A stretch of DNA of 64,000 bases from Symsagittifera roscoffensis (Eukaryota; Xenacoelomorpha; Acoela; Convolutidae): contig NC_087070.1 of assembly GCF_963678635.1 (NCBI RefSeq), positions 28,082,848-28,146,847 on the forward strand. The letters are read 5' to 3'. This document shows, in pieces, positions 42,219-54,257 of the stretch. The position numbers were made by a program, and so were the translations under genes. Numbering within the stretch: the stretch's first letter is position 1; every line of letters begins with the position of its first letter. The notes under the pieces are model-generated. The model saw nothing but the letters and a program-made list of their open reading frames with translations. It did no database searches and was not told where the DNA came from.

Positions 42219-44824
42219 AATTATTCATTTTTCTCCAACTCCTTTTTCTAGTAATCTCAAATCAAAACATAAACCCTTCTCCCCGCACAGGACCCCAAGA
42301 TTTATTAGTAACACATTACGATTGTGAAGAAAACGAACAAAAAACACTACACAAGTATGCAATAAATCAAGTATCACAGTGCGAAACAGAACCCCAAGCC
42401 ATAGAAACTACAATTGTAATAGCAACACTTTATTCAAAAGCCCGAGCAACTACAGTTATAGGATATAAATTCACAGCAACATTTTCTGAAAAGAAAGTAC
42501 ATTGTTCACAAGTCTCAAACGGAAATAAAAACCGACTTAACCATGAATCATTCTACCAGAGTAATATAGAACGACTTTTACATCTCAATCCCGAAGATTG
42601 TAAAAACTAGTTACTCCGACTAAACATCACAAAAAATAAAAACACAGATAGAAATTTAGTATATTTCCAAGTTTTTTCAGATTCTGTACATCAAGCAGAA
42701 CTTGAAAGATATGAAGGACATATAAAATTAGATGAAAAATACCCATACAACGGCGCACACGGACGATTAACCTATGACATGCACGATAAACACTGGATAC
42801 CACACATTGGTATAAATGACCCATCAAACTGCAAAGCAGACACAAAAAATAAAGGATACCAAGAAATAATGTTTTTCGATTGGAAAATACAACTCGAAAA
42901 AATACAACTCACACGAGATTTATCAGACAACACAATGATTTATCAAGGAATTAGATTACCTTGTAAAAACGACCAAGGTTATTGCGACCCTACAACCAGA
43001 ACACAAGCAACAATTGTTTGGTTCCCCGAAGACACATGTACAACATTTCAAGTAGCAAAAATACACGCTCGTATGATAAAATTTCACGAAAAATATTTTA
43101 TACAATCAATACCATATGAACAAGTAAATCCATTACGAAAAATAAGTTCTAATTTTCGAAACATTCATAATATAGAAAATAAATTAACACGTTTTCAAAT
43201 ATATCAAGAAACAGAACTTGCATGTAAATACAGAAACCCACTTCACAAAACACAATACTCTGAAATATTAGTTGAATACGAAAATGGATTCGACATGACC
43301 ACTGGAAGAATAAAAGCCGACCCATACGCCACAAGTCATCCCCTAAACGAAAGAACATCATATATACCAGTTAATTTTCAAAAGAATACAGGTCAACCTG
43401 GTGGACATTTAAAGCCCCAAGACGATCACAGCACACGTTTACAAGAACTATCCCTAATGAATAGTACATATTTTGGTAATATCCACTATGATATTCACTT
43501 AGATATGAAACTAGACTACACGATTAGCCGAATTTTTCAAGAAATGTCACTCTCCGAATTAGAAACATTACACCAACTATGCGAATTAGAAAGAACACAA
43601 ATATTACAATCACTTGCACTAGCAGTATTAAAAATACCCTACGCAGGATATTTACTATCAGGAAATAGATCAAATTTTTTAGACTATGAAGGAAACATCT
43701 TATGGTTTTATACTTGTACTAAAAAAGTATCACCACTATACGTTTTTGAAGATAAACGATGCTATAAAAGAATCCCTATCTTTTATAAGAATAAAGTACA
43801 TTTCGTTGACACACTTTCACGAAGAACCTATTTCTGGGATACCGCAGTCCCATGTGGATCAGAAAATAGCCACAACGTAGTACAACTAAACCCTGATGAA
43901 GATAAATATTACCTTCTCACCCCATATCCCACATTAATGCAATCACTCAAAAAATTTTCACCAGAAAGCATTCGCGCTATCGCTCGAAACCCAAATATAG
44001 ACTTACATTCAATAGGAATATACTCAAAATCAGATATTCAACATCACATTAGAACACAACAATTCCAGGAATTATTAACACAAATGGACACAATACAAAG
44101 ACAATCAATTGACCAAAACTTACGCAAACTTGCCGAAACCGCAGGATTTGCAGACATCTATACGCAAGACTATAGCGGATATTTTAAGGACATTAAAGAT
44201 TATATATATCTAAACGGTGAAAAATACCGTCCCCAAGATATATCACCTATCAATATTTTTAGCTTTGTTACACTTAAGAATGAAATTCTTGATTTTCTAG
44301 GATGGCCCTACTACATCTTAGAAAAACTGACTATTTTATACGCAATGTTTAACTTTATTGGATTTCTTTTTTCACTCTCAAAAGGAATCTATAACACATG
44401 TGCTATACACACACAAGTCAATAGACAAGCAAGTGTAGCACGCATACTATTTGCAAGATTTTTTGGAATATTTTCTACATCTATAAACAAAATTCTTTTA
44501 GACGCACAAATAAAAGAATATAACACAAAAATAGCAACAAGACAGAACACATACGACGAAGAACATAACAATGCAGACACAACACCAACAGCACCACAGT
44601 TACCACCCCTACCACATAACCATCCATTATCCCTAGTCCCACGTAATTTTCGAAATTTAGCCATAACACATAATCAAAATTTTAGACCAACCATATCACA
44701 AAGTCCCATCCAACATATAATGCCACACCACTCACAAGATGAAAATACTTATGAACAAATTATAGAACAACCCCATACCACCGCTTTTCAGTCTCAAAAT
44801 AATAATTTTTTTAGCCCACGATGA
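42206..44824 (+). pseudogene. env: Env-like membrane glycoprotein, one internal TAG
   Basis: ATG 42206 to TGA 44822-44824, 872 codons, interrupted by TAG 42608-42610; the frame is otherwise continuous. Hydrophobic signal peptide at residues 1-18 (KLFIFLQLLFLVIS), then a Cys-containing ectodomain with candidate N-glycosylation sites. A conserved-looking segment is at ~42,990-43,090 (RTQATIVWFPEDTCTTFQVA) and a helical LSELETLHQLCELERTQ segment at ~43,550. One strong membrane span lies at ~44,300-44,390 (LTILYAMFNFIGFLFSLSKG), followed by a ~130-residue Pro-rich cytoplasmic tail. It would mediate membrane fusion if intact. The fusogen class cannot be decided from sequence alone. The TGA overlaps the next ORF's ATG. 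Confidence 0.8.
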
Positions 44825-46629
44825 GCCGACAACTTGGATCCCTACACCGATCAAATTCCCACCCAACCAACCTCACCACTCCAATCCCAATAATACCACT
44901 TTTTGCTTTTCCGCCACCCGATTTCCCATCCAGTAATGTAACATCCGGCATGAATTCCGATACTAATTCACACATCTCAGTTTTATACTCCATCTCACAA
45001 CTCAATAACCCGAATATTGAAACCCCCGATGAATTTGCCGACTCTGAACCATCTCCATCAAATAATTTTCACACCAATTCCTTAAATTTTTCCCAACCCC
45101 CTTTTCAACCCATACTACCAAATAACCCTGACCCAACCAATTCTACACCCTCTTATGCTTCCCAAGTCACTCCAACCTACTCCTCACTTCACTCAGACCA
45201 ATCATCTCATTCTCCAGACACCCCCCGAATCTCCCCAGAACTAGATAATTTCATTACCCTACAACAACAACCCTATCACCTTGACACCCCAACCATAAAC
45301 CAAATCTCATCCACAATAGATTCATCCAACCCTCCTACCCCTACACCCTCTTCAATTTATACTGAATCATAAGCACCATCATCCACAACTACTGAATCTT
45401 CACTCAGCACTAATAGAGCTTACCGCACTTTTAAAAGGAAGTTCCCCAACCATCCTTTCCCAGCGAAACCAGGAACAGCCCGTGAATATATCAACCATCC
45501 ACAACACACTAACACAAAAGAATTTTTAGCTATCACCTTACCCTCATTTCCACAATACACCTTAAACACCCCTCATGACACTAACGAGACACGTAACTTT
45601 GTAGACGAATACATTTTAATGCCTACCCTTCCTTGGACCTCATATTATCATTTTACAAATCGCCTTTGCTTACCTTTATCTAACACTCATATCGATATAG
45701 AACGAAATAAGGACATGCTATATCGACTCACTACAACACTAACACCTAGACAATTTACTTACATTGGATATAAAAAATCACTAAAAACACACACTGCACC
45801 CCGAGCTAATGAATATACACTAGAATATTACGATCATAACATCATCAGAACTAACCAAGATCAATTCTTAGACGACGATCGCTTCGCTAACCCACAAATC
45901 ACCGAGAAATTTTTCATTAAAACACCATATGTATTTACACTAAATATCTTCGATCGCAAGTTTGACCACATTATTTCAGAAGCACTAACAGACACGCAAG
46001 CCTACGAAAGTTTTAAAGAACGCTTCCAAATATTTTCACTAACCTTTCATTTCCTTGCACCACATGAAAGAGATTTGCACTGCTCACACGATATTATGTT
46101 GCGCACTAAACAAACACACACATATACTTATTATCGTTTCATCCAAAATCACTTTGACCTACACACTCCCTCCAGACAACCACACCATCGTTTTCAATTC
46201 ATCAATTCCAAATACACCTCACCATTCTTTCTTAACTTCACATATTGCATTAAAGATACTAACCTTCATGGTATTCTTCGAAATTATGATCCCATAACCC
46301 AAATGTATATCTTTTGTCCCATCACCAAGACCTTCAACGCAGAAGAATCCCGACCCTTCCTCATCCCACACGAGTTTGTACAACCTATAGAAATCCCCAT
46401 TTTAGAATTCATCCATAACACTAAATTCAACCACAAATTATATAATCTAATCCAAAACACACCTTATGAATTTGCAGTTGGCACTGAAGAACTAACCACC
46501 ATTAAGGCACTTCAATTGCTTTGGCCACTGCTTCAAACTAAAAATATCATCCGCATCTTAGCCAAATTACTAACAACTTCAGATCTCATCCACGACATCT
46601 TCCCCCACGGTTTCTTCCCCGACGACTAA
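44821..46629 (+). pseudogene. Post-env ORF, 602 codons with one internal TAA, unknown function
   Basis: ATG 44821 lies in an ATGA overlap with the env stop; the frame ends TAA 46627-46629 and is interrupted only by TAA 45370-45372. The N-terminal ~200 codons are Ser/Pro/Thr/Asn-rich. The C-terminal ~340 look globular, with many Phe/Tyr/His (FTYIGYKK, FHFLAPHERDLHC). No membrane span or signal peptide is obvious. Base use is more C-rich than gag-pol. No known family recognised. Position after env recalls accessory genes of complex retroviruses, but homology is not implied. Confidence 0.62.
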
Positions 46630-46632
46630 CAG

Positions 46633-46708
46633 GTAAGTATGAATTATACATATTACTAACTAATTTAAATATTAGAAACTCACCATTCTTAATCCATGTT
46701 TTCTTTAG
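46633..46708 (+). promoter_or_regulatory. Candidate 76-nt intron after post-env ORF
   Basis: Consensus donor cag|gtaagt at 46,633, perfect branch-point word tactaac at 46,654-46,660, then a pyrimidine-rich stretch and acceptor ttctttag ending 46,708. The donor is four bases after the ORF stop codon. All signals are visible in sequence; splicing itself is inferred. Confidence 0.6.
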
Positions 46709-48220
46709 AATTTTAGCCTTCATCCTAGATCATCTGAAAAATTCACAAAAGAAAAATAAAAAATAGCAAACTTCTTCAAAACTGTTTAAAACCCTCTTAA
46801 ATTTTTGCACCAACAATTAAATAAATATAATACCAATGCAGTAAATTAATTTATAAATTTTTCCCCGACAAGCAGTAAATCTAATAATGATGAAAATTTG
46901 TAACTTAATTTCCCCCAACAACTAGCAGTAAAATTAAAATTCTATGTAGTAAATTAATAAGAAGCAAATACAGTACTAACCTTTTGCTATTTTCATTCAC
47001 TCGCACAAGAATTCTATCCAAACTCGCACAGCTCGCCCACGAAGAATTGTTTAAAATAATGAATTTCAGTTTCAAGCTTTCACACTCGATAACTCTAACA
47101 CAAGATAACACGTTTCAAACTTTCCTTTAACCCGGTTGGAAAGGAATTATATACTAAACAAAACTAACCAATGCAGCTTACTAAACACCACAACACATAG
47201 CATAACAGCATGACTAAGAAAAGGAAACCAACGGTACCCAAACCGGATTAACCCAGTTTAAAACTGGATAATTTATTCTTTTGAAGACTATTATAAAGTC
47301 TAAGAAAGAAATAATAAAACACAAAAAAGTCGAAAGACAAACCCATACCACAAACAATTTGATTTTTGAAAAAAGGACACAACCAATAAAACATAAGAAA
47401 AACCACAACAAACCCAACATAAAACGTTGTCACATAACAGGACCTCTCACAAAAACCGCATGCAATCATACTCCCACTCCTGGCCTAACCCACCAGGAAG
47501 GACGTCCTGAGCATGCTCTATAGCCGGCCTAACCCACCGCGCTACATCCACGCTTTGTGACCATACTCCTATTTTTAATAAGAGCTACTCAAGGGTGAGT
47601 AACTCTTCAAAATAACTGAACTAAAACAAAAAGCTTTTGTGAAAACAACTAACTAAAATCATAATTAAAAAATATTAAGCTAATAAAAGTTTTATAAAAT
47701 GTAAATTACATTATGCAATACATAGATCAGAATACAACACCAAGGACGAACATCCAAAGACAAAACGACCCTACTACACTCGAGAAAGAATGGCCAACTA
47801 CAATCAATATGCCGCCCACAATCACAACTCAAAGGATTTAGAGTACGACTTGACTTCGCAGAAAAGGACTTCATTGAACTAGACCAATGACCACCTCGAT
47901 GTTCAAGTATACGTACAGATCCGAAAAACCAGGCATCCCCTCCACGCACAATCTCCACGCCATTCCCAGACAAGGTCTAACACAAAGAAGTTCTCACCAA
48001 TGAAACAGAAAAACCTGACATAGCCAACCATTCTGAAATCAGATTTGAGTTTGTTGCGAAAACCCAGTCGTTGTCTTGAGAAGACACAACGATTGAATCT
48101 GGGACTTCTCTAATAAGAAAACCCAGAAGAAATAAGATGTTCGCCAAATACCAACGTCCATCATCCATCTTTTGAATTGCAGAAAGACTATTCTAAAAAA
48201 CTCTGTAAAACCCGGATGGG
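46709..48220 (+). other. Retroelement 3' untranslated region
   Basis: No long ORF. It has a repeated cagtaaattaat / cagtaaatcta phrase at ~46,838-46,950 and a more GC-rich block at 47,450-48,180. The bases before the 3' LTR (cccggatggg) form only a weak polypurine tract. Confidence 0.5.
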
Positions 48221-48633
48221 TGGAACCTGATCTAAACTACATTTTATGATTGGATAAATTAGATATTTTACCAATGTAAAGTATTTAATATTAACCAATC
48301 ATGATCCATCTAACTAACAATCCACTTATTTGTAAGTGCTGAAATTACTTGTTATTTCAGCACCAGAGAGATTTGAATTTAACTTAGAAATTAGTTGAAC
48401 TCTCCCGAGTACTTCAGCAGCCGCCGCAATAAACCAGTATACCCTAGATCTATTGAGCCTAGCAGAGACTAGTTAAACAACCTGAGACTAGATAGTATAA
48501 GAGTAAGATTAGGATCGGTGTTAGACTAAGAAGTTGCACGAATGTATCCGGCCGAAAATAAGATAGTGTGACGAGCAGACGGTGTACCCTATCCGAAATT
48601 ACTTTATGAGTTATACCCATCGGTCCTAACTCA
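48221..48633 (+). repeat. 3' LTR, 413 bp
   Basis: Direct repeat of 29,722-30,131. Differences: an extra ccg near 48,422, and single changes near 48,520 (a/g), 48,543 (c/g), 48,566 (c/t) and 48,603 (c/t), giving about 1 percent divergence. AATAAA at 48,428-48,433 could serve as the element poly(A) signal. Confidence 0.95.
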
Positions 48634-48637
48634 GTTG

Positions 48638-50168
48638 TTTAAAATTGTTGGTTAAAATTTCTGCACCCCTGACAAACTTTTGCAAAAACAGGTCAAATAG
48701 CCGTTTTTGGGCACTTTTGAAAAATTTTGACAAACAAAATTGCGTTTTTTTGGGCGAGCGCTCCCCCTCAAAGTTAGTATATCTTGGCGCCTTTAGGAAA
48801 ATTTTAGGGTAGGTCGGCAAAAAATGGATTTCTTGAAAAGTACCAGAGGGAACCTTTGGGTCGACAGGGGGTCGCATTCCTGAGGAAGAAGGCGTCTGCC
48901 CCCCCCCCCCCCCTAAATCCGCCCCTGCTGCTAATTATGTTGTTGGGAAAATGAGAAATTTTTTTTCCATTTTTGACTTCTCCATCAATTAAACGATTTT
49001 TTATCCCTTTTTAAACTATACCTTCTAATCTCTTGGTTGCCAGGAGATGTCAGTAGCTGATAGTTAAAAGAGATTGCAGTGCAATTGTGCAATTGAACAA
49101 AACAGCAGAGGCGCCAGTTCGCGTCCCAGCTTAGACAATTCAATTTTTTTTTAAATATTTTTTTCCACTTTGATCGATTTGAAATTATTGATTGGAATCT
49201 TTACAATGCAATTAATTGAAAAACTTAGCAGACAATTTTCATATTGAAAAATGCTCAAAAGTCGCAATCATATAGTGGTCTAAAAGTTTTTGTTCCGTTT
49301 ATATTGATTAGAGCATGATATCATAAAAAAATTCCTTTCACTGTTTTCAGATTTTTTTTAAATTTTTTAGCTAAGAAAGCGATCCGAATAAATTGTTACT
49401 GGAAACATTTGTAGATTAGAACAAGACTGCTTGTATCAGGTTGAAGCCTTGAATGTTCCGACTGCCTTTTAAGGTTTTATGGAGCAGTAATAACATTAAA
49501 AAATGGAATGTAATAAAATAAAAAAATTTCTTTTTTAAGTTTTCAAAACTATAAATTTTTCAAATTTTCAAATTTTCAAAACTATCCCCCCACTTGCCAT
49601 TTAAAGTACAAAAAGACAAAATTAGCTTCTTGTAACAAGTCAATTTTGGCAAATAAGCTTCTTTCAAACAATTTGGAACGATTTTAAGACGGACTAACTC
49701 TCCGCTTACGCGTTAATAGCGCGAAATACATCGCGCGTTAATTGTCCCAAATTGGCCAAAAAAGCAATATTTAAACCCCCTTAACCTTACAAAAAATTAT
49801 CACAGGTGAAATATCTTTTCAAATTTGAGCTTAGGACAAACACACTTTTTGAATGATTAAAAAATAATATTCGTCAAAAATGGCTAGTTAAGAAGTCGAA
49901 ATTGGTCTAAAGAAAAAAAAACCCACCCCGACCACAAATATTCCGTTACTTTCGTATTGAAAATCGTAACAATAGGGTTATATTCGATAAAAAGCATACA
50001 AATTGATATACAACCTAGAACTTTTAAAATTTGTAGAACTAAGAAAACATTTTACAATAAATAATTGAAATTAGTTCCAAATCGTGGAAAAATAGGACAA
50101 ATATTGTAAAAACTTCCAGAAAAACAGTTTTATTTGTAATTGGGTTAATTGCCGAAATTTAGTAGTAA
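48638..50168 (+). repeat. Tandem segmental duplication, copy 1 right part
   Basis: Continues copy 1 after the LTR element: right part of the hAT MITE (to 48,927), a shared spacer with the phrase ggcgccagttcgcgtcccagcttagac, and a reverse HP500 copy (49,420-49,973). It also forms the first of the ~1.5-kb array units. It joins directly to copy 2 at 50,169. Confidence 0.85.
49420..49973 (-). mobile_element. HP500 element, reverse copy 4
   Basis: Begins aacaagactgcttgtatcaggttgaagcc and ends ttcgtattgaaaatcgtaacaa, the complement of the family ends. The central gcgttaatagcgcgaaatacatcgcgcgttaatt block is intact. The left-end hairpin is weakened. Confidence 0.75.
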
Positions 50169-52776
50169 ATTTGGTGTAATTAACGTACGATATATTGCGT
50201 TCTTATAACACGGGTAAACGGCAATTTAATGCTTCGCAAGTTCTTATAACACGGGTAAGCGGCAATTTATTGCTTCGCAACTTAATACGAGGCCAGCAAT
50301 TTTGCTAAAGTTACCTTGTGTACCTTACATAAGTTTTGAGGGTTGAAATCGTTAAAAAAGAAAGAAAATTTGTTCCATGTTTTAAAATTTATTTGGCCAA
50401 TTTTAAAAACAAATAAATTTTTTAATTGGTCGAAAAGTAAATCGGAAGATGCAGCGCTTCGTTTGATATACGCTTGTTGCAAAATTATGTGGGTTTGAAA
50501 ATGTAACCTGGCTCTTTTTGAATAATTAACGTGCGACATATTGTGTTCTTATAACACGCGTAATCAGCAATTTAAAGCATTCCAACTTGTTATGAGGCAA
50601 TCAATTTACTCCTACTAAAATAATAGAGGGTTTAAAGCACCCTCTAAGGTATACAAATTTTTTGGGGAAATAAGAAAATGAAAGATTATTTTTAAATTAT
50701 TTTGTCAGTTATACAAACGAAAAGTTTTTTAATTGGCCTTAAAGTGCAATAGGAACATTCAAGGCTTCACCGTATTATACGCACAGTCTTGCTGTAAAAT
50801 TATGGGAGTTTGAAAAATGCAAAGTGGCCCTTCACGCGCATTATTTTGCGTTCTTATAACACACGTAAGCGTCGTAATGCCTTCCCAATTGAGTTGAAGA
50901 AAGTCATTTGGTCAATTTATTAGGAAGCATTACGCTGAATCTATCCTACTGTAGTTCAAAGTAGTGTGTGTAGATTCTTAACGTTCAAATTAGCGGCTGT
51001 CAACAATTTTTAGGCTTTTTGAAGTTTTTTGTCATTTTTTCAACCCAAATAGAATTATAATTGGCCTTAAAATGCAGTAGGAATTTTCAAGGCTTTGCCC
51101 TGAGATACGAGCAGAGTTGTTGTTCTGACTTTCCTTGCAAAAAGAGTTTTAATGCTTGGTGTGTTTTTTCAATTCAAAATTAAAAGATTTTTTCTTTCCA
51201 ATCTTTTTTGCAAAGTTTTGGGAGTTTGAAAATAGGCAATTTGGCCATGCTTTAGATTACTTTATGCGCGCTTTGAAGATTTATCCACAACCCTAAAAAC
51301 GTAACGCTAATTAGTTTTGCGTGGCAAATGATCACGCACAACAAAATTGTTCCAAAAAGAATTTTTGCGAGCTCATTGGTCGTATTATATTGGTACGACT
51401 CACATTATTAGACTAGACTTGATCTTTGATATTGTCCGTAGTTTAGGATTTTTCAATATTTTTCCTCAAAACTATTCGATATGGATTAGGGCGCAGTCAG
51501 AACATTCAGGGCTTTTCCCTGATAAGCGAGCTAATTTGTTACTTTCTAGAATCGAACTTTGAACTAAGGCTTTTGACTGATAATGTACTCAAACTCATCG
51601 GACGTTTTTGGGGTAACTAAATGAGGTAAGTAGAGTTTTGTCAGACCAAACAAAAATGGCTTTCAAGTTTTATCCACACCTCTCTTCAATTGGTGAATTA
51701 ATATAGAGCATATGAAGTTATTTTTCTCTCACCCCTGGAATTTTTCAAATCAAGTTCAGTTGAACTTTTTGAAAAGACAGCTGTAAGCAAAAGAGCAAAC
51801 CAGAAGCTAAATGCAATCGGTCCCCACAGATTCTTACTCGTCCTCTGTACCCTTCTCCAGTCCCCTTAGATCCTGGTCTCCGATCAAGAACAAATCATTA
51901 GTCGCTGCCCCGAGGCTGTTCGTTATAACAGCGCAAAAACGATTTTATCTGATTATTGTTCCGACTATTTGCGTTCTTCGCGCGTCAATTCGAAGAAAAT
52001 GATGGAAAATTTGTGCTCGGGGCGTTTTTTTTCAGACAAATTAAATCATTCGACAGGTATTATTGTCATGAGCACAATTGTAAAAGATATTTCAAATGTG
52101 ATCTTTTTCAAGAAAAGTATGAGGGTTTAAAGGTTGCCAATCTGGCAGATTTGGGACAATTAACGCGCGTTATATATCGCGCCATTATTGCGCAAGCGGA
52201 GATTTAATTCGTCTTAGAAATTGTTTCAAATTGAACCATTTAAGACTTGAAATAAGGCGAGGGGGGATGAACTTCAAAAAAACTCATAAGTGAACTCTTC
52301 TCCATAAACCTCAAAAAGCAATTAGAAATCTCAAGACTTCGCCATCTTGTTGTGACTTAATTAAATATTCACAGTGCAGCCTCATTGTTAATCGTAAAGG
52401 AGTAGGAAAAATTGGAGTAGGAAAAAAAGTTGGTCAATTGCAACTGAAAACCGCTAGCAATACAGAACGCACCATGAGCAATGTTCCATCTAGTCTATTT
52501 GATTCACTGTACCGGCCTTGAATTTGGCAAAACATGATCTCTTGCTCTTCCCCTTTCCGGGTCGAAGTGCTCACTTTATGTTTCGACATTCTAAGTCGAA
52601 GACAGGTTGGAACTTCTATCCATATTTTTTTTGTGATAATGAAACACAAGTCCCTTTCCATTCGAAATAAAACTTTCATACATCTTTAACTAAAAAAAAA
52701 GCAACACCTGCGGTTTTTGGTGGTATCACTCATTTTATCAGTTGTTGCGAAAAAGAATAACATGAAGGCTGCTAAT

Positions 52777-53218
52777 CAGGGACGGATCTACAATTTTCTC
52801 GAGGGGGGGGGGCGGATTTTTGAAACATTTTCGAAAATTTTGACGAACTTTTTTTTTCGAGCTCTCCTAAAGCAGTAAAAAATGAGGTTGGTTAAAAAAT
52901 TGTTGGTTAAAGTTGTTGGTTAAATTGTTGGTTAAAATTGTTGGTTAAAATTTCTGCACCCCTGACAAACTTTTGCAAAAACAGGTCAAATAGCCGTTTT
53001 TGGGCACTTTTGAAAAATTTTGACAAACAAAATTGCGTTTTTTTGGGCGAGCGCTCCCCCTCAAAGTTAGTATATCTTGGCGCCTTTAGGAAAATTTTAG
53101 GGTCGGTCGGCAAAAAATGGATTTCTTGAAAAGTGCCAAAGGGACCCTTTGGGTCGACAGGGGGTCGCATTCCTGAGGAAGAAGGCGTCTGCCTCCCCCC
53201 CCCCTAAATCCGCCCCTG
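52777..53218 (+). mobile_element. hAT MITE, intact copy, 442 bp
   Basis: Ends cagggacggatctac and taaatccgcccctg, flanked by CTGCTAAT on both sides (52769-52776 and 53219-53226). Inside are terminal G- and C-runs, a gttggttaaa-type minisatellite at ~52,885-52,951, and the attgcgtttttttgggcgagcgct phrase shared with all other copies. Confidence 0.88.
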
Positions 53219-53703
53219 CTGCTAATTATGTTGTTGGGAAAATGAGAAATTTTTTCCATTTTTGACTTCTCCATCAATTAAACGATTTTTTATCCCTTTT
53301 TAAACTATACCTTCTAATCTCTTGGTTGCCAGGAGATGTCAGTAGCTGATAGTTAAAAGAGATGACAGTGCAATTGTGCAATTGAACAAAACAGCAGAGG
53401 CGCCAGTTCGCGTCCCAGCTTAGACAATTCAATTTTTTTTTAAATATTTTTTTCCACTTTGATCGATTTGAAATTATTGATTGGAATCTTTACAATGCAA
53501 TTAATTGAAAAACTTAGCAGACAATTTTCATATTAAAAAATGCTCAAAAGTCGCAATCATATAGTGGTCTAAAAGTTTTTGTTCCGTTTATATTGATTCG
53601 AGCATGATATCATAAAAAAATTCCATTCATTGTGTCGAGATTTTTTTCATTTTCAGCTAAAAAGCGATCCGAATAAATTGTTACTGGAAACATTTGTAGA
53701 TTA

Positions 53704-54257
53704 GAACAAGACTGCTTGTATCAAGGCGAAGCCTTGAATGTTCCGACTGCCTTTTAAGGTTTTATGGAGCAGTAATAACATTAAAAAATTGAATGTAATA
53801 AAATAAAATAATTTCTTTTTTAAGTTTTCAAAATTATAAATTTTTCAAATTTTCAAATTTTCAAAACTATCCCCCCACTTGCCATTTAAAGTACAAAAAG
53901 ACAAAATTAGCTTCTTGTAACAAGTCAATTTTGGCAAATAAGCTTCTTTCAAACAATTTGGAACGATTTTAAGACGGACTAACTCTCCGCTTACGCATTA
54001 ATAGCGCGAAAAATATCGCGCGTTAATTGTCCCAAATTGGCCAAAAAAGCAATATTTAAACCCCCTTAACCTTACAAAAAATTATCACAGGTGAAATATC
54101 TTTTCAAATTTGAGCTTAAGACAAACACACTTTTTGAATGATTAAAAAATAATATTCGTCAAAAATGGCTAGTTAAGAAGTCGAAATTGGTCTAAAGAAA
54201 AAAAAACCCACCCCGACCACAAATATTCCGTTACTTTCGTATTGAAAATTGTAACAA
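53704..54257 (-). mobile_element. HP500 element, reverse copy 5
   Basis: The duplicate of copy 4 within segmental copy 2. Here the right-end hairpin reads caaggcgaagccttg in the plus strand, a 6-bp stem with changed bases that still pair, suggesting retained folding. Confidence 0.75.

Larger units (their letters stand above)
29722..48633 (+). mobile_element. Env-bearing Ty3/gypsy-type LTR retroelement, 18,912 bp
   Basis: Bounded by LTRs that begin TGGAACC and end AACTCA, with a 4-bp target duplication GTTG (29718-29721 and 48634-48637). Order: leader ORF, gag-pol (protease, RT, RNase H, integrase with GPY-type module), two short hydrophobic ORFs, a long ATG-less frame, env-like glycoprotein, post-env ORF. 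PR-RT-RH-IN order and a 4-bp duplication fit Ty3/gypsy errantivirus-like elements. The coding strand is strikingly A-rich. A frameshift and four in-frame stops make it probably defective. It is unusually long for an animal LTR element because of ~6.5 kb of sequence downstream of pol that encodes several products. Confidence 0.93.

Noticed and set aside
42608-42610. Env, leader, pol and post-env stops as programmed readthrough
   Set aside because: The four stops are of three kinds (TGA, TAA, TAG, TAA) in unrelated contexts, with no shared downstream signal, and a frameshift is also present. Ordinary decay explains them better.
31572-45372. Idea that stops come from cytosine deamination because each is one C-to-T step from a sense codon
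   Set aside because: Every stop codon is one C-to-T step from CGA, CAA or CAG, so the observation carries no information.
45619-46629. Separate gene starting at ATG 45619
   Set aside because: The same frame is open back to 44,821 apart from one stop, so it is better read as the second part of the post-env ORF.
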